Assembly (NCBI GenBank): GCA_946223375.1
Contig: CAMICU010000170.1
Span: 1 to 7,678 of the forward strand
Source of the DNA: an uncultured Stenotrophomonas sp.
GTDB taxonomy: Bacteria; Pseudomonadota; Gammaproteobacteria; Xanthomonadales; Xanthomonadaceae
Direction of reading: 5' to 3'
Length of the DNA: 7,678 nucleotides
In this document: piece after piece, positions 1 through 7,365 of the stretch
Layout of the letters: each line of letters begins with the position of its first letter
Position numbering within the stretch: position 1 is the stretch's first letter
The notes under the pieces: generated by a model
The model's database searches: none
Seen by the model: the letters and a program-made list of their open reading frames with translations, nothing else
Told to the model about the DNA's origin: nothing
Made by a program: the position numbers and the translations under genes

Positions 1-19
1 GGAGATGACGCATTACGAG

Positions 20-58
20 CCCCTCTCCCGCAGCGCGGGAGAGGGGTTGGGGTGAGGG
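20..58. repeat. Palindromic intergenic repeat with G-rich tail
   Basis: Positions 20-30 and 36-46 are perfect 11-bp inverted repeats (CCCCTCTCCCG / CGGGAGAGGGG) around a 5-nt loop, followed by the G-rich tail TTGGGGTGAGGG (47-58). From memory, this combination of a C/T-rich hairpin and a GGGGTGAGGG tail is a widespread intergenic repeat in Xanthomonadaceae, pseudomonads and other proteobacteria; no search was run. It begins 13 bp beyond the stop codon of the ABC transporter, so it lies in that gene's 3' region and could stop transcription or protect the mRNA end. On the minus strand the stem is not followed by a run of T, so it is not a textbook intrinsic terminator. Confidence 0.6.
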
Positions 59-70
59 CCGTTCTTGGGC

Positions 71-1903
<1,833 letters not shown>

Positions 1904-1934
1904 CACAGCGGCCTGCAGAAACAGAACAGGCCGC
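1904..1934 (-). promoter_or_regulatory. Possible alternative hairpin covering the ABC transporter RBS
   Basis: The minus-strand octamer CAGGCCGC occurs twice: in the first arm of the terminator-like hairpin (plus 1947-1954) and again directly before the start codon (plus 1908-1915), where its AGG is the only Shine-Dalgarno-like sequence, 8 nt from the ATG. The second arm of the terminator-like hairpin, GCGGCCTG (plus 1927-1934), can therefore pair with either copy. The second pairing gives 8 bp around an 11-nt loop and would hide the ribosome binding site while dissolving the terminator-like stem. The base complementarity is seen directly; a regulatory role is inference. Confidence 0.3.
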
Positions 1935-1955
1935 GATTGTCCCATCGCGGCCTGT
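1926..1955 (-). terminator. Terminator-like hairpin in the ABC transporter leader
   Basis: Read on the minus strand, ACAGGCCGCGAT and ATCGCGGCCTGT form a perfect 12-bp stem around the 6-nt loop GGGACA, followed at once by the T-rich stretch TCTGTTTCTG (6 T in 10). That fits a rho-independent terminator. It lies 160 bp past the stop of the upstream serine hydrolase gene and only 22 bp before the ABC transporter ATG. It could end the upstream transcript, or it could be an attenuator inside the ABC transporter's own leader. The T-tract is interrupted, so efficiency is uncertain. A 30-bp palindrome could also be a protein operator, though no regulator gene is adjacent. Confidence 0.45.
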
Positions 1956-2009
1956 GTCGTGTCTGTCTAGGCGATACATGGCTGCGTGGGCGGCATCCGC
2001 TGGCGGATC

Positions 2010-2038
2010 GTGGGAGCGGCGCCAGCCGCGAAGCTGGC
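2010..2038. repeat. REP-like palindromic element
   Basis: The sequence GTGGGAGCGGC (2010-2020), then GCCA, then GCCGCGAAG (2025-2033) forms a GCGGC/GCCGC stem. It matches in form the REP elements I recall from Pseudomonas putida and xanthomonads (TGGGAGCGG, a short loop, then CCGCGAA). An overlapping alternative stem, GCCAGC (2021-2026) with GCTGGC (2033-2038), is also possible. It sits in the gap between the serine hydrolase stop and the ABC transporter start, a typical REP location. Only one copy is in the window, so repeat status rests on recall of the motif. Confidence 0.45.
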
Positions 2039-2114
2039 ACCGCCTTCACCGCCCTGATCAATGCCCCGCTGATGATCCCTCTGCTTGCCGGCATGCGCCG
2101 CCCCTGCAAGCGGC

Positions 2115-3701
2115 TTATTCCGCCCGGGGTTTGAGCAGCAGATCCTGGAAATCAAAGCTGAAGTCGGTCAGCGAGGATGCGGCCTGCATGCGTGCCTCGC
2201 GCACCTTGCCGTCCGGGTCCAGGCTGAAAGTGATGAAGGCATCGGCGTTGAGCGAACGGTTGTCCCAACGCACCAGGAAGGTGTCGTGCTGCCAATGCTC
2301 CATCGTGCCGGCCAGGTCGGCGGTTGCACCGAAGCGCAGCCGCAGCTTGCCGCCCTTCTGCTCCACGCTCACGTCGCCGTACCACGCATCACGGTAAGTC
2401 CCCGCATAGCCGGACAGCGGCAGCGACGGCGACGACCTCGCGTTGCGTGCGGCCTGGTGCTTGGCCCAGCCCTCGTCGGCATTGCTCTGCGCCTTGGCGA
2501 CGCTGGCCGCATAGGCCGCCACCCAGTCGTTGCCCTGCGCGCCCAGCATCGCGTCGAGCACGCTCAGGGTGATGGCATTGAAGGCCGCGCCGGACTCCTG
2601 GTTGGTCAACACCACCACGCCCAGGTTCTGCTCCGGCACCAGGGTCAGGCGCGACACCTGGCCCGGCCAGCCGCCGGTGTGCCACACCAGCTTCCGCCCG
2701 CGGTAATCGCTCAGGCTCCAGCCCTCGCCGTAGCCGGCGAAGTTGGGGCGCGCGGCTTCCAGCTCCGGCACCGAGGGCTTGGGCACCACCTGCGGAATCT
2801 GCATCTGCCACATCTGCTGCTGGGTCTTCTCGGTGAACAACGGCGTACCGTCGGCCAACCGGCCTTCGGCCAGCTGCACGTTCATCCACTTGGCCAGGTC
2901 ATGCACGCTGGAATAGATGCCACCGGCACCGGCGTTGTTGGACCAGGTCAGCGGTGCCACCGGGCGCAGGTCGGTGAAATCGTACTTGGCATGGCCGATG
3001 GCGGCCTTGTCGCCCGGCTTGAGATGGTCGGCGTTGTAACGCGTGTCGGCCATGCCGACCTTGTCGAAGATGCGCTGCTGCAGGAAGTCGGCGAACGACT
3101 GCCCCGACACCTGTTCGATCACCTGCTGGGCGACCGCATACAGGATGTTGTCGTAGGCATAACGGTCGCGGAAGCCGTTCTTCAGCGGCACGTGCGCCAG
3201 CCGCGCCACCACCTCGGCGTTGCTGTAGGTGGTGGTGGGCCAGAACAGCAGGTCGCCGGCGCCCAGGCTCAGGCCGCTGCGGTGCGAGAGCAGGTCGCGG
3301 ATGCGCATCTCACCGGTGACATAGGGGTCGGACATGCGGAACGACGGCAGGTGGTCGATCACCCGGTCGTCCATCTTCAGCTTGCCGTCCTCGGCCAGCA
3401 GGTTCAGCGCGGTGGCGGTGAACGCCTTGGTGTTGGAAGCGATGGCGAACAGCGTGTCGGCCTGCACCGGCTCGGGCTTGCCCAGCTCGCGCACGCCCCA
3501 GCCACGCTCCAGCACCACCTTGCCGTCCTTGACCACCGCCACCGCCACGCCGGGCACGTCGAACTGCTGGCGCACGCGCTCCACCGTCGCATCAAGCTGC
3601 TGCAGCGCCGCCGGTGCGGCCGTTTCCTGTGCATGGGTCATCGGTGTCACCACGCCCATCGCGAGCACCAGCCCGCTCCCCAACCACTTGTTCAAAAGCA
3701 T
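2115..3701 (-). CDS. Secreted serine hydrolase, beta-lactamase/PBP class, with C-terminal DUF3471-like domain
   Basis: This 528-residue protein belongs to the class C beta-lactamase-like serine hydrolase family (Pfam Beta-lactamase), which includes D-aminopeptidases, carboxypeptidases and esterases. Residues 1-24 look like a signal peptide (N4-K5, hydrophobic core, cleavage after THA), so it is expected in the periplasm or outside the cell. The three active-site motifs are present: S89-N-T-K92 with nucleophile S89, Y183-D-N185, and H341-T-G343, the usual HTG variant of KTG. The catalytic domain covers about 33-385. A C-terminal beta-rich part (about 428-520, starting SGYAGTY) resembles DUF3471, common in this family and absent from true AmpC enzymes. 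The start has the purine-rich RBS GAGGGAGA directly upstream. The large C-terminal extension argues against an antibiotic-resistance AmpC; a peptide or ester substrate is more likely, but it cannot be read from sequence. Confidence 0.92.
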   Translation of the reverse strand: MLLNKWLGSGLVLAMGVVTPMTHAQETAAPAALQQLDATVERVRQQFDVPGVAVAVVKDGKVVLERGWGVRELGKPEPVQADTLFAIASNTKAFTATALNLLAEDGKLKMDDRVIDHLPSFRMSDPYVTGEMRIRDLLSHRSGLSLGAGDLLFWPTTTYSNAEVVARLAHVPLKNGFRDRYAYDNILYAVAQQVIEQVSGQSFADFLQQRIFDKVGMADTRYNADHLKPGDKAAIGHAKYDFTDLRPVAPLTWSNNAGAGGIYSSVHDLAKWMNVQLAEGRLADGTPLFTEKTQQQMWQMQIPQVVPKPSVPELEAARPNFAGYGEGWSLSDYRGRKLVWHTGGWPGQVSRLTLVPEQNLGVVVLTNQESGAAFNAITLSVLDAMLGAQGNDWVAAYAASVAKAQSNADEGWAKHQAARNARSSPSLPLSGYAGTYRDAWYGDVSVEQKGGKLRLRFGATADLAGTMEHWQHDTFLVRWDNRSLNADAFITFSLDPDGKVREARMQAASSLTDFSFDFQDLLLKPRAE

Positions 3702-3718
3702 TCTCCCTCAGGTCCGAT

Positions 3719-3741
3719 GCCGGCCCCTGCCCGGGGCCGGC
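3719..3741. other. 9-bp GC hairpin before the serine hydrolase start
   Basis: GCCGGCCCC (3719-3727) and GGGGCCGGC (3733-3741) are perfect inverted repeats around a 5-nt loop. The element is in the 105-bp divergent gap, 17 bp upstream of the serine hydrolase ATG and 65 bp upstream of the VOC gene. Read on the plus strand it is followed by CTTCTC, a weak T-tract, but no plus-strand gene ends here. On the minus strand it would lie in the leader of the serine hydrolase mRNA. A weak -10-like TACCAT on the minus strand (3756-3751) would place a transcription start close to the hairpin, without a good -35. It could be an mRNA-stabilising 5' stem-loop or a relic terminator. Confidence 0.45.
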
Positions 3742-3806
3742 CTTCTCGCGATGGTAACGCGGCCGCGCCCACCCTCGCCTCCTGCACCGCCATTGGACGC
3801 ACCGCC

Positions 3807-4232
3807 ATGGACCTCGCCGCCGCCACCACCGCCACCATCATCCCGTGCCTGCGCTACCGCGACGCACCAGCCGCCATCGACTGGCTGTGCGATGCGTTCG
3901 GCTTCCAGCGCCAGGCGGTGTACCAGGACGGTGACATCGTCCACCACGCCCAGCTGGTGTTCGGCAACGGCATGCTGATGCTCGGCTCGGTGCAGCCCGG
4001 TGCCTGGGGCAGCAACATGGTCCAACCCGACGAGATCGACGGCAGGGAAACCCAGAGCGCCTGTGTCATCGTCACCGACGCCGATGCCCATTACGCCCGG
4101 ACCAAGGCGGCGGGCGCGCGGATCCTGATCGACATCGCCGACCAGGACTACGGCGGCCGCGGCTACAGCTGCCGCGACATCGAGGGCCATATCTGGTGGT
4201 TCGGCAGCTACGACCCGTGGAAGCAGGCCTGA
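3807..4232 (+). CDS. VOC (glyoxalase/bleomycin-resistance-like) family protein
   Basis: This 141-residue cytoplasmic protein has the vicinal-oxygen-chelate fold in its PhnB-like form. It opens with IIPCLRYRDAPAAIDWLCDAFGF (11-33), the typical first beta-alpha unit. It continues with H47-A-Q-L-V-F-G-N-G-M-L-M-L-G and ends with the characteristic RDIEGHIWWFGSYDPW (123-138), containing the usual E126-G-H. H47 and E126 are in the positions where family members carry metal ligands, though many PhnB-like proteins have no known activity. The frame is open far upstream, but that part is antisense to the serine hydrolase gene. The ATG at 3807 gives the expected family N-terminus, although no clear Shine-Dalgarno precedes it (GGA is 11 nt away). 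It is divergent from the serine hydrolase gene and 116 bp ahead of the next co-oriented gene. No substrate can be assigned. Confidence 0.88.
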   Translation: MDLAAATTATIIPCLRYRDAPAAIDWLCDAFGFQRQAVYQDGDIVHHAQLVFGNGMLMLGSVQPGAWGSNMVQPDEIDGRETQSACVIVTDADAHYARTKAAGARILIDIADQDYGGRGYSCRDIEGHIWWFGSYDPWKQA

Positions 4233-4348
4233 AGCACAACAGCACGGCCAGCGTGCCCGCAACGGTGCGCAACACCCCGGCTGATCTCCGCCGGCGAGAC
4301 TGCCTGCGGGTACATTGACGGCTCCGCGGCTCCGCCCGCGCATGCCGG
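4233..4348. other. Intergenic gap between the VOC and DUF72 genes
   Basis: The 116-bp gap has a small stem GCACG/CGTGC (4242-4246 with 4252-4256, 5-nt loop) just after the VOC stop codon, without a T-tract. TACATT (4311-4316) matches a sigma-70 -10 box at four of six positions, but no acceptable -35 lies 16-18 bp upstream. An overlapping TTGACG (4315-4320) resembles a -35 but has no -10 at the right distance. A separate promoter for the DUF72 gene is plausible but not shown. Confidence 0.2.
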
Positions 4349-5191
4349 ATGACCCGCGTGAACGACCTCTTCGCCACCTCCAACGCCACGCCCCCGCCCG
4401 GCCTGCATGCCGGCATCGGCGGCTGGGTCTACGCCCCCTGGCGCGGCGGCATGTTCTACCCGGCCGGGCTGGTGCAGCGGCGCGAGCTGGAATACGCCAG
4501 CCGCCAGCTCACCAGCATCGAGATCAACGGCACCTACTACGGTACGCAGAAGCCCTCGGTCTATGCCGGCTGGCGGGAGGCGACGCCCGACGGCTTCGTG
4601 TTCTCGGCCAAGGCGCCCAAACGCATCGTCAGCGCACGCCGCCTGGCCAGCACCGGCGCCCAGATCGAGGACTTCATCGACGGCATCAGCCATCTCGGCG
4701 ACCGGCTCGGGCCACTGCTCTGGCAGTTCGAGGCCGGCCGCACGCTGGACCGCGACGACATGGCGGCCTTTCTGGCGCTGCTGCCTGCCCGGGTCAATGA
4801 CCGCCGCCAGCGCCATGCACTGGAGATCCGCGACCCGGCCTTCCTCGACGCCGCCACGGTGGCGCTGGCCCGCCAGCACGATGTCGCCCTGGTCTATACC
4901 GACTCCCCCGGCTACCCCAATGCCGCCGACCTGTGCAGCGACTTCGTCTATGCGCGGCTGATGCGCAGCCGCGATGAACACCTCACCGGCTACCCGCCGG
5001 CGGAGCTGCAGCAATGGAACGCGCGCGCCCACGACTGGCGTGCCGGCCGCGACCCGCAGGACCTGCCGCATGTCGCCACGGTGCCGACCGCCGCCACGCC
5101 GCGCGAGGTGTTCATCTACTTCATCAGCGCGGACAAGCACCGCAACCCGGCCGCCGCGCGCGAACTGCTGCGGTTGTGGGCGCAAACCTGA
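4349..5191 (+). CDS. DUF72 (YecE-like) domain protein
   Basis: This 280-residue cytoplasmic protein belongs to the DUF72/YecE family, which has a TIM-barrel-like fold and no established biochemical role. The family landmarks appear in order: GIGGWVYAPWRGGMFYP (22-38), the EINGTYYG segment (58-65, the usual E-x-N-x-T/S-[FY]-Y site), FVFSAKAPKRI (83-93), GPLLWQF (121-127), HALEIRDPAF (156-165), DFVYARLMRSR (198-208) and VFIYFISADKHRNPAAARELL (254-274). The length is normal for the family and the gene looks intact. The start gives the expected distance to the first motif, but no Shine-Dalgarno is visible before it. The gene precedes the EamA transporter by 46 bp on the same strand, so the two could share a transcript. 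That proximity alone does not indicate a shared function. Confidence 0.92.
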   Translation: MTRVNDLFATSNATPPPGLHAGIGGWVYAPWRGGMFYPAGLVQRRELEYASRQLTSIEINGTYYGTQKPSVYAGWREATPDGFVFSAKAPKRIVSARRLASTGAQIEDFIDGISHLGDRLGPLLWQFEAGRTLDRDDMAAFLALLPARVNDRRQRHALEIRDPAFLDAATVALARQHDVALVYTDSPGYPNAADLCSDFVYARLMRSRDEHLTGYPPAELQQWNARAHDWRAGRDPQDLPHVATVPTAATPREVFIYFISADKHRNPAAARELLRLWAQT

Positions 5192-5225
5192 AGCAGAACG
5201 GGCGGCACTGATCGGGGACTTCGGC

Positions 5226-5231
5226 GACAAT
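5226..5231 (+). promoter_or_regulatory. Possible -10 box directly before the EamA transporter start
   Basis: GACAAT matches the sigma-70 -10 consensus at four of six positions and ends 6 bp before the ATG at 5238. No Shine-Dalgarno lies near that ATG. If the box is real, transcription would start at or next to the A of the ATG, giving a leaderless mRNA. No good -35 is seen 16-18 bp upstream, so support is weak. Confidence 0.2.
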
Positions 5232-5237
5232 TCACCG

Positions 5238-6173
5238 ATGCAGACGTCCGACACCCGCAAAGCCCTGTTCCAGATCCATTTCTGCGTGCTGTTGTGGGGC
5301 GTGACCGCCATCCTCGGCAAGCTCATCACCCTGCCCGCCCTGCCGCTGGTGTGGTGGCGGATGCTGCTGGTGGTGGCGATGCTGGCACTGCTGCCGCGTG
5401 TCTGGCGCGGGTTGTCCACGCTCAGCCCGCAGCTGCTGCTGGGCTATGCCGGTGTCGGCGCGCTGGTGGCGCTGCACTGGCTCACCTTCTACGGCGCGGT
5501 CAAGCTGGCCAACGCCTCGGTCGCGGCCACCTGCATCGCGCTGGCGCCGGTGTTCACCGCCGTCATCGAACCGTGGATCGCACGCCGCCCGTTCCAGTTG
5601 AAGGAGCTGGCGCTGGGCATCGTGGTGCTGCCCGGCGTCGCGCTGGTGGTGGGCGGCGTACCCGATGGCATGCGCCTGGGGGTGGCGGTGGGTGCGGCCT
5701 CCGCGCTGCTGGTCGCCCTGTTCGGTTCGCTCAACAAGCGCCTGGTCAGCCATGCCGACCCGCTCACCGTGACCGCGGTGGAACTGGGTGCCGGCACGCT
5801 CACCCTGACCCTGCTCGCCCCGGCCATGCCGCTGCTGCTGCCCGCCCTTGCCAGCGACCTGTGGGTGCTGCCCGACCTGCATGACGGGTTGCTGCTGCTG
5901 GCGCTGTCGGGCCTGTGCACGCTGCTGCCGTTCGCCCTGGCGCTGGTCGCGCTGAACCACCTCAGCGCCTACACCGTGCAGCTGGTGACCAACCTGGAGC
6001 CGGTCTACGCGATCATGCTGGCGATGCTGTTCCTGGGTGAACAGCACGAGCTGACCCACCAGTTCTACCTGGGCGTGGCGATCATCATCGGCGGGGTGTT
6101 CCTGCACCCGCTGCTCAACCGCGTGCGCCCGGCCGATACCGCCGCCGGCGGTGGACCGCACGCCAGCCACTGA
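5238..6173 (+). CDS. EamA/DMT-family transporter
   Basis: This 311-residue inner-membrane protein belongs to the drug/metabolite transporter superfamily and has two EamA repeats. About ten hydrophobic helices are visible: near 10-30, 36-53, 66-84, 93-112, 125-142, 146-165, 178-200, 214-236, 245-266 and 275-292. The first repeat has LLWGVTAILGK (18-28) and ALAPVFTAVIEPWIARRPF (101-119). The second has the characteristic NLEPVYAIMLAMLFLGEQ (252-269), the signature of the last EamA unit. Members export amino acids, metabolites or drugs; the substrate here is not predictable. The frame stays open upstream into the DUF72 gene, but only the ATG at 5238 starts directly before helix 1. The gene ends 35 bp from the convergent diguanylate cyclase gene, with no clear terminator between them. 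Confidence 0.93.
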   Translation: MQTSDTRKALFQIHFCVLLWGVTAILGKLITLPALPLVWWRMLLVVAMLALLPRVWRGLSTLSPQLLLGYAGVGALVALHWLTFYGAVKLANASVAATCIALAPVFTAVIEPWIARRPFQLKELALGIVVLPGVALVVGGVPDGMRLGVAVGAASALLVALFGSLNKRLVSHADPLTVTAVELGAGTLTLTLLAPAMPLLLPALASDLWVLPDLHDGLLLLALSGLCTLLPFALALVALNHLSAYTVQLVTNLEPVYAIMLAMLFLGEQHELTHQFYLGVAIIIGGVFLHPLLNRVRPADTAAGGGPHASH

Positions 6174-6208
6174 GCCCGCCCACGGGGCCAGGCGCCGGTG
6201 TCGCCGCG

Positions 6209-7273
6209 CTAGTCGGCCAGCACCACCCGGTCACGGCCCTGGTGCTTGGCCTGGTAGAGCGCGGCATCGGCACGCTGCAGGGTCTGCTGGGTGGTTTCAC
6301 CAGGGCGGTGCGCGGCCAGGCCGATGCTCACCGTGACCGGCAGCCCGACCGGCAGCATCGCCACCGATTCGCGCAGGTACTGGCACTGCAGCTCGGCCTG
6401 CGCCAGCGGCGTCTCCGGCATCAGGATCACGAACTCCTCGCCGCCGAAGCGCGCGGCCATGCCGCGCCCGGCGAACTGCGCGCGCAGCGCCGCCGCCAGT
6501 TCGGTGAGCACCCGGTCGCCCTCGCCGTGGCCATGGATGTCATTGACCATCTTGAAGTGGTCGATGTCGACGATGGCCACCGCCGGCATCACCGCACCGC
6601 CGCGCTCGACCGCCTCGGACAACGCCGCCGCCAGTGCACGCCGGTTCGGCAGGCCGGTCAGCGGGTCGGTGCGGGTCTGCTCGGACAGCTCCAGGTTCAT
6701 CTGTTCCAGCTGCTGGTAGTACTCGGCCAGCCGCGCTTCGTACCAGTCGTGCTCGGCCTGGTGGTGGTCGATCTCACGACGCAGCACGCGCATCTCCAGC
6801 AGGCGGCCGACCTGCCGCGACAGCGCGCGCAGTGCATCCGCACGCGGGCCATCGAGCACCCCCGGGGTGGAGTCGAACACGCACAGCGACCCCAGCGCGT
6901 AGCCGTCGCTGCTCAGCAGCGGCGCGCCGGCGTAGAAACGGATGTGCGGATCGCCCAGCACCGAGGGGTTGCCGCTGAAGCGCGCGTCCTGGCGCGCATC
7001 CTCCACCACGGTCAGCTCCTTGGGCTGCAGGATGGTGTGGGCGCAGAAGGCGTCGTCGCGCGGCGTCTGCACGCCTTCCAGGCCCTGCAGTGCCTTGAAC
7101 CACTGCCGGTCGCGGTCGATCAGCGTCACCGCCCCCATGCGCGTGCCGCACAGGGTGCGGGCGATGGTCACCAGGTCATCAAACTCCTGCTCGCGGTCCG
7201 TATCCAGGATGCGGTAGCGCTGCAGGGCAGCCACGCGCTCACTTTCGTTGACGGGCATCGGCGGTTTGATCAT
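6209..7273 (-). CDS. Diguanylate cyclase with N-terminal GAF domain
   Basis: This 354-residue protein should make cyclic di-GMP from two GTP, feeding the switch between motility and biofilm. There is no signal peptide or membrane segment, so it is cytoplasmic. It opens with a typical GAF lead-in (RYRILDTDREQEFDDLV, 19-35). The GAF domain spans about 28-160 and includes DRDRQWFKALQGL (53-65), DAFCAHTI (74-81) and RFYAGAPL (112-119). A probable coiled coil (about 163-200) joins it to the GGDEF domain (about 201-354). That domain has DPLTGLPNRR (203-212), metal-binding D236 in DIDHFK, NDIHGHGEGD (244-253) and the active-site GGEEF (277-281). The usual RxxD inhibitory site is replaced by A268-G-R-G271. 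GGAA lies 7 nt before the ATG at 7273, supporting this start over the ATG at 7258. The GAF ligand is unknown. Confidence 0.94.
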   Translation of the reverse strand: MIKPPMPVNESERVAALQRYRILDTDREQEFDDLVTIARTLCGTRMGAVTLIDRDRQWFKALQGLEGVQTPRDDAFCAHTILQPKELTVVEDARQDARFSGNPSVLGDPHIRFYAGAPLLSSDGYALGSLCVFDSTPGVLDGPRADALRALSRQVGRLLEMRVLRREIDHHQAEHDWYEARLAEYYQQLEQMNLELSEQTRTDPLTGLPNRRALAAALSEAVERGGAVMPAVAIVDIDHFKMVNDIHGHGEGDRVLTELAAALRAQFAGRGMAARFGGEEFVILMPETPLAQAELQCQYLRESVAMLPVGLPVTVSIGLAAHRPGETTQQTLQRADAALYQAKHQGRDRVVLAD

Positions 7274-7331
7274 GTGCAGTTTCCGGATCAGGCGGGGGTG
7301 GGCACCGTTTGAACGCGGAAGAGTCTAGCCG

Positions 7332-7352
7332 CACCACGCGCAACGCGCGGTG
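7332..7352 (-). terminator. Hairpin after the rluF-like gene
   Basis: On the minus strand, CACCGCGCG and CGCGTGGTG form a 9-bp stem with one G-U wobble around a 3-nt loop, starting 13 bp after the stop of the pseudouridine synthase gene. On the plus strand the same position would be an A-G mismatch, so the structure is complete only in RNA read in the direction of that gene. No T-run follows, so it is a weak intrinsic terminator at best, or an mRNA 3'-end stabiliser. Confidence 0.35.
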
Positions 7353-7365
7353 AGGCCATCACACT

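Noticed and set aside
1904..1945. N-terminal 14-residue extension of the ABC transporter from the ATG at 1945
   Set aside because: The codon lies at the loop of a 12-bp hairpin without a Shine-Dalgarno, while the ATG at 1903 has AGG at good spacing and gives a typical N-terminus. It is kept only as a possible regulatory initiation site.
2115..3701. Calling the serine hydrolase an AmpC antibiotic-resistance beta-lactamase
   Set aside because: It has the shared SxxK/YxN motifs, but with HTG, a length of 528 residues and a DUF3471-like tail that point to the wider hydrolase family.
2085..3806. Long plus-strand open frame leading into the VOC gene, suggesting a much larger fused protein
   Set aside because: The upstream part is antisense to the serine hydrolase gene and has no domain character. 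The VOC fold begins normally at the ATG at 3807.
4311..4343. Sigma-70 promoter from TTGACG (4315-4320) or TACATT (4311-4316)
   Set aside because: The two boxes overlap each other and neither has a partner box at 16-18 bp spacing.
4974..5237. Upstream extension of the EamA frame into the DUF72 gene
   Set aside because: The residues are low-complexity shadow sequence of DUF72, and helix 1 follows directly from the ATG at 5238.
4208..5419. A 403-codon minus-strand open frame opposite the DUF72 and EamA genes
   Set aside because: It is a shadow frame; the plus-strand genes have clear family motifs over the same bases.
5232..6170. A 312-codon minus-strand open frame opposite the EamA transporter
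   Set aside because: Its H/Q/R-rich composition is the antisense image of a leucine- and valine-rich membrane protein.
6174..6208. Bidirectional terminator between the convergent EamA and diguanylate cyclase genes
   Set aside because: Only a 4-bp stem (GGCG/CGCC) is found in the 35-bp gap, with no T-tract on either strand.
6242..7312. A 356-codon plus-strand open frame opposite the diguanylate cyclase
   Set aside because: It is antisense to an intact GAF-GGDEF gene and has no recognisable domain.
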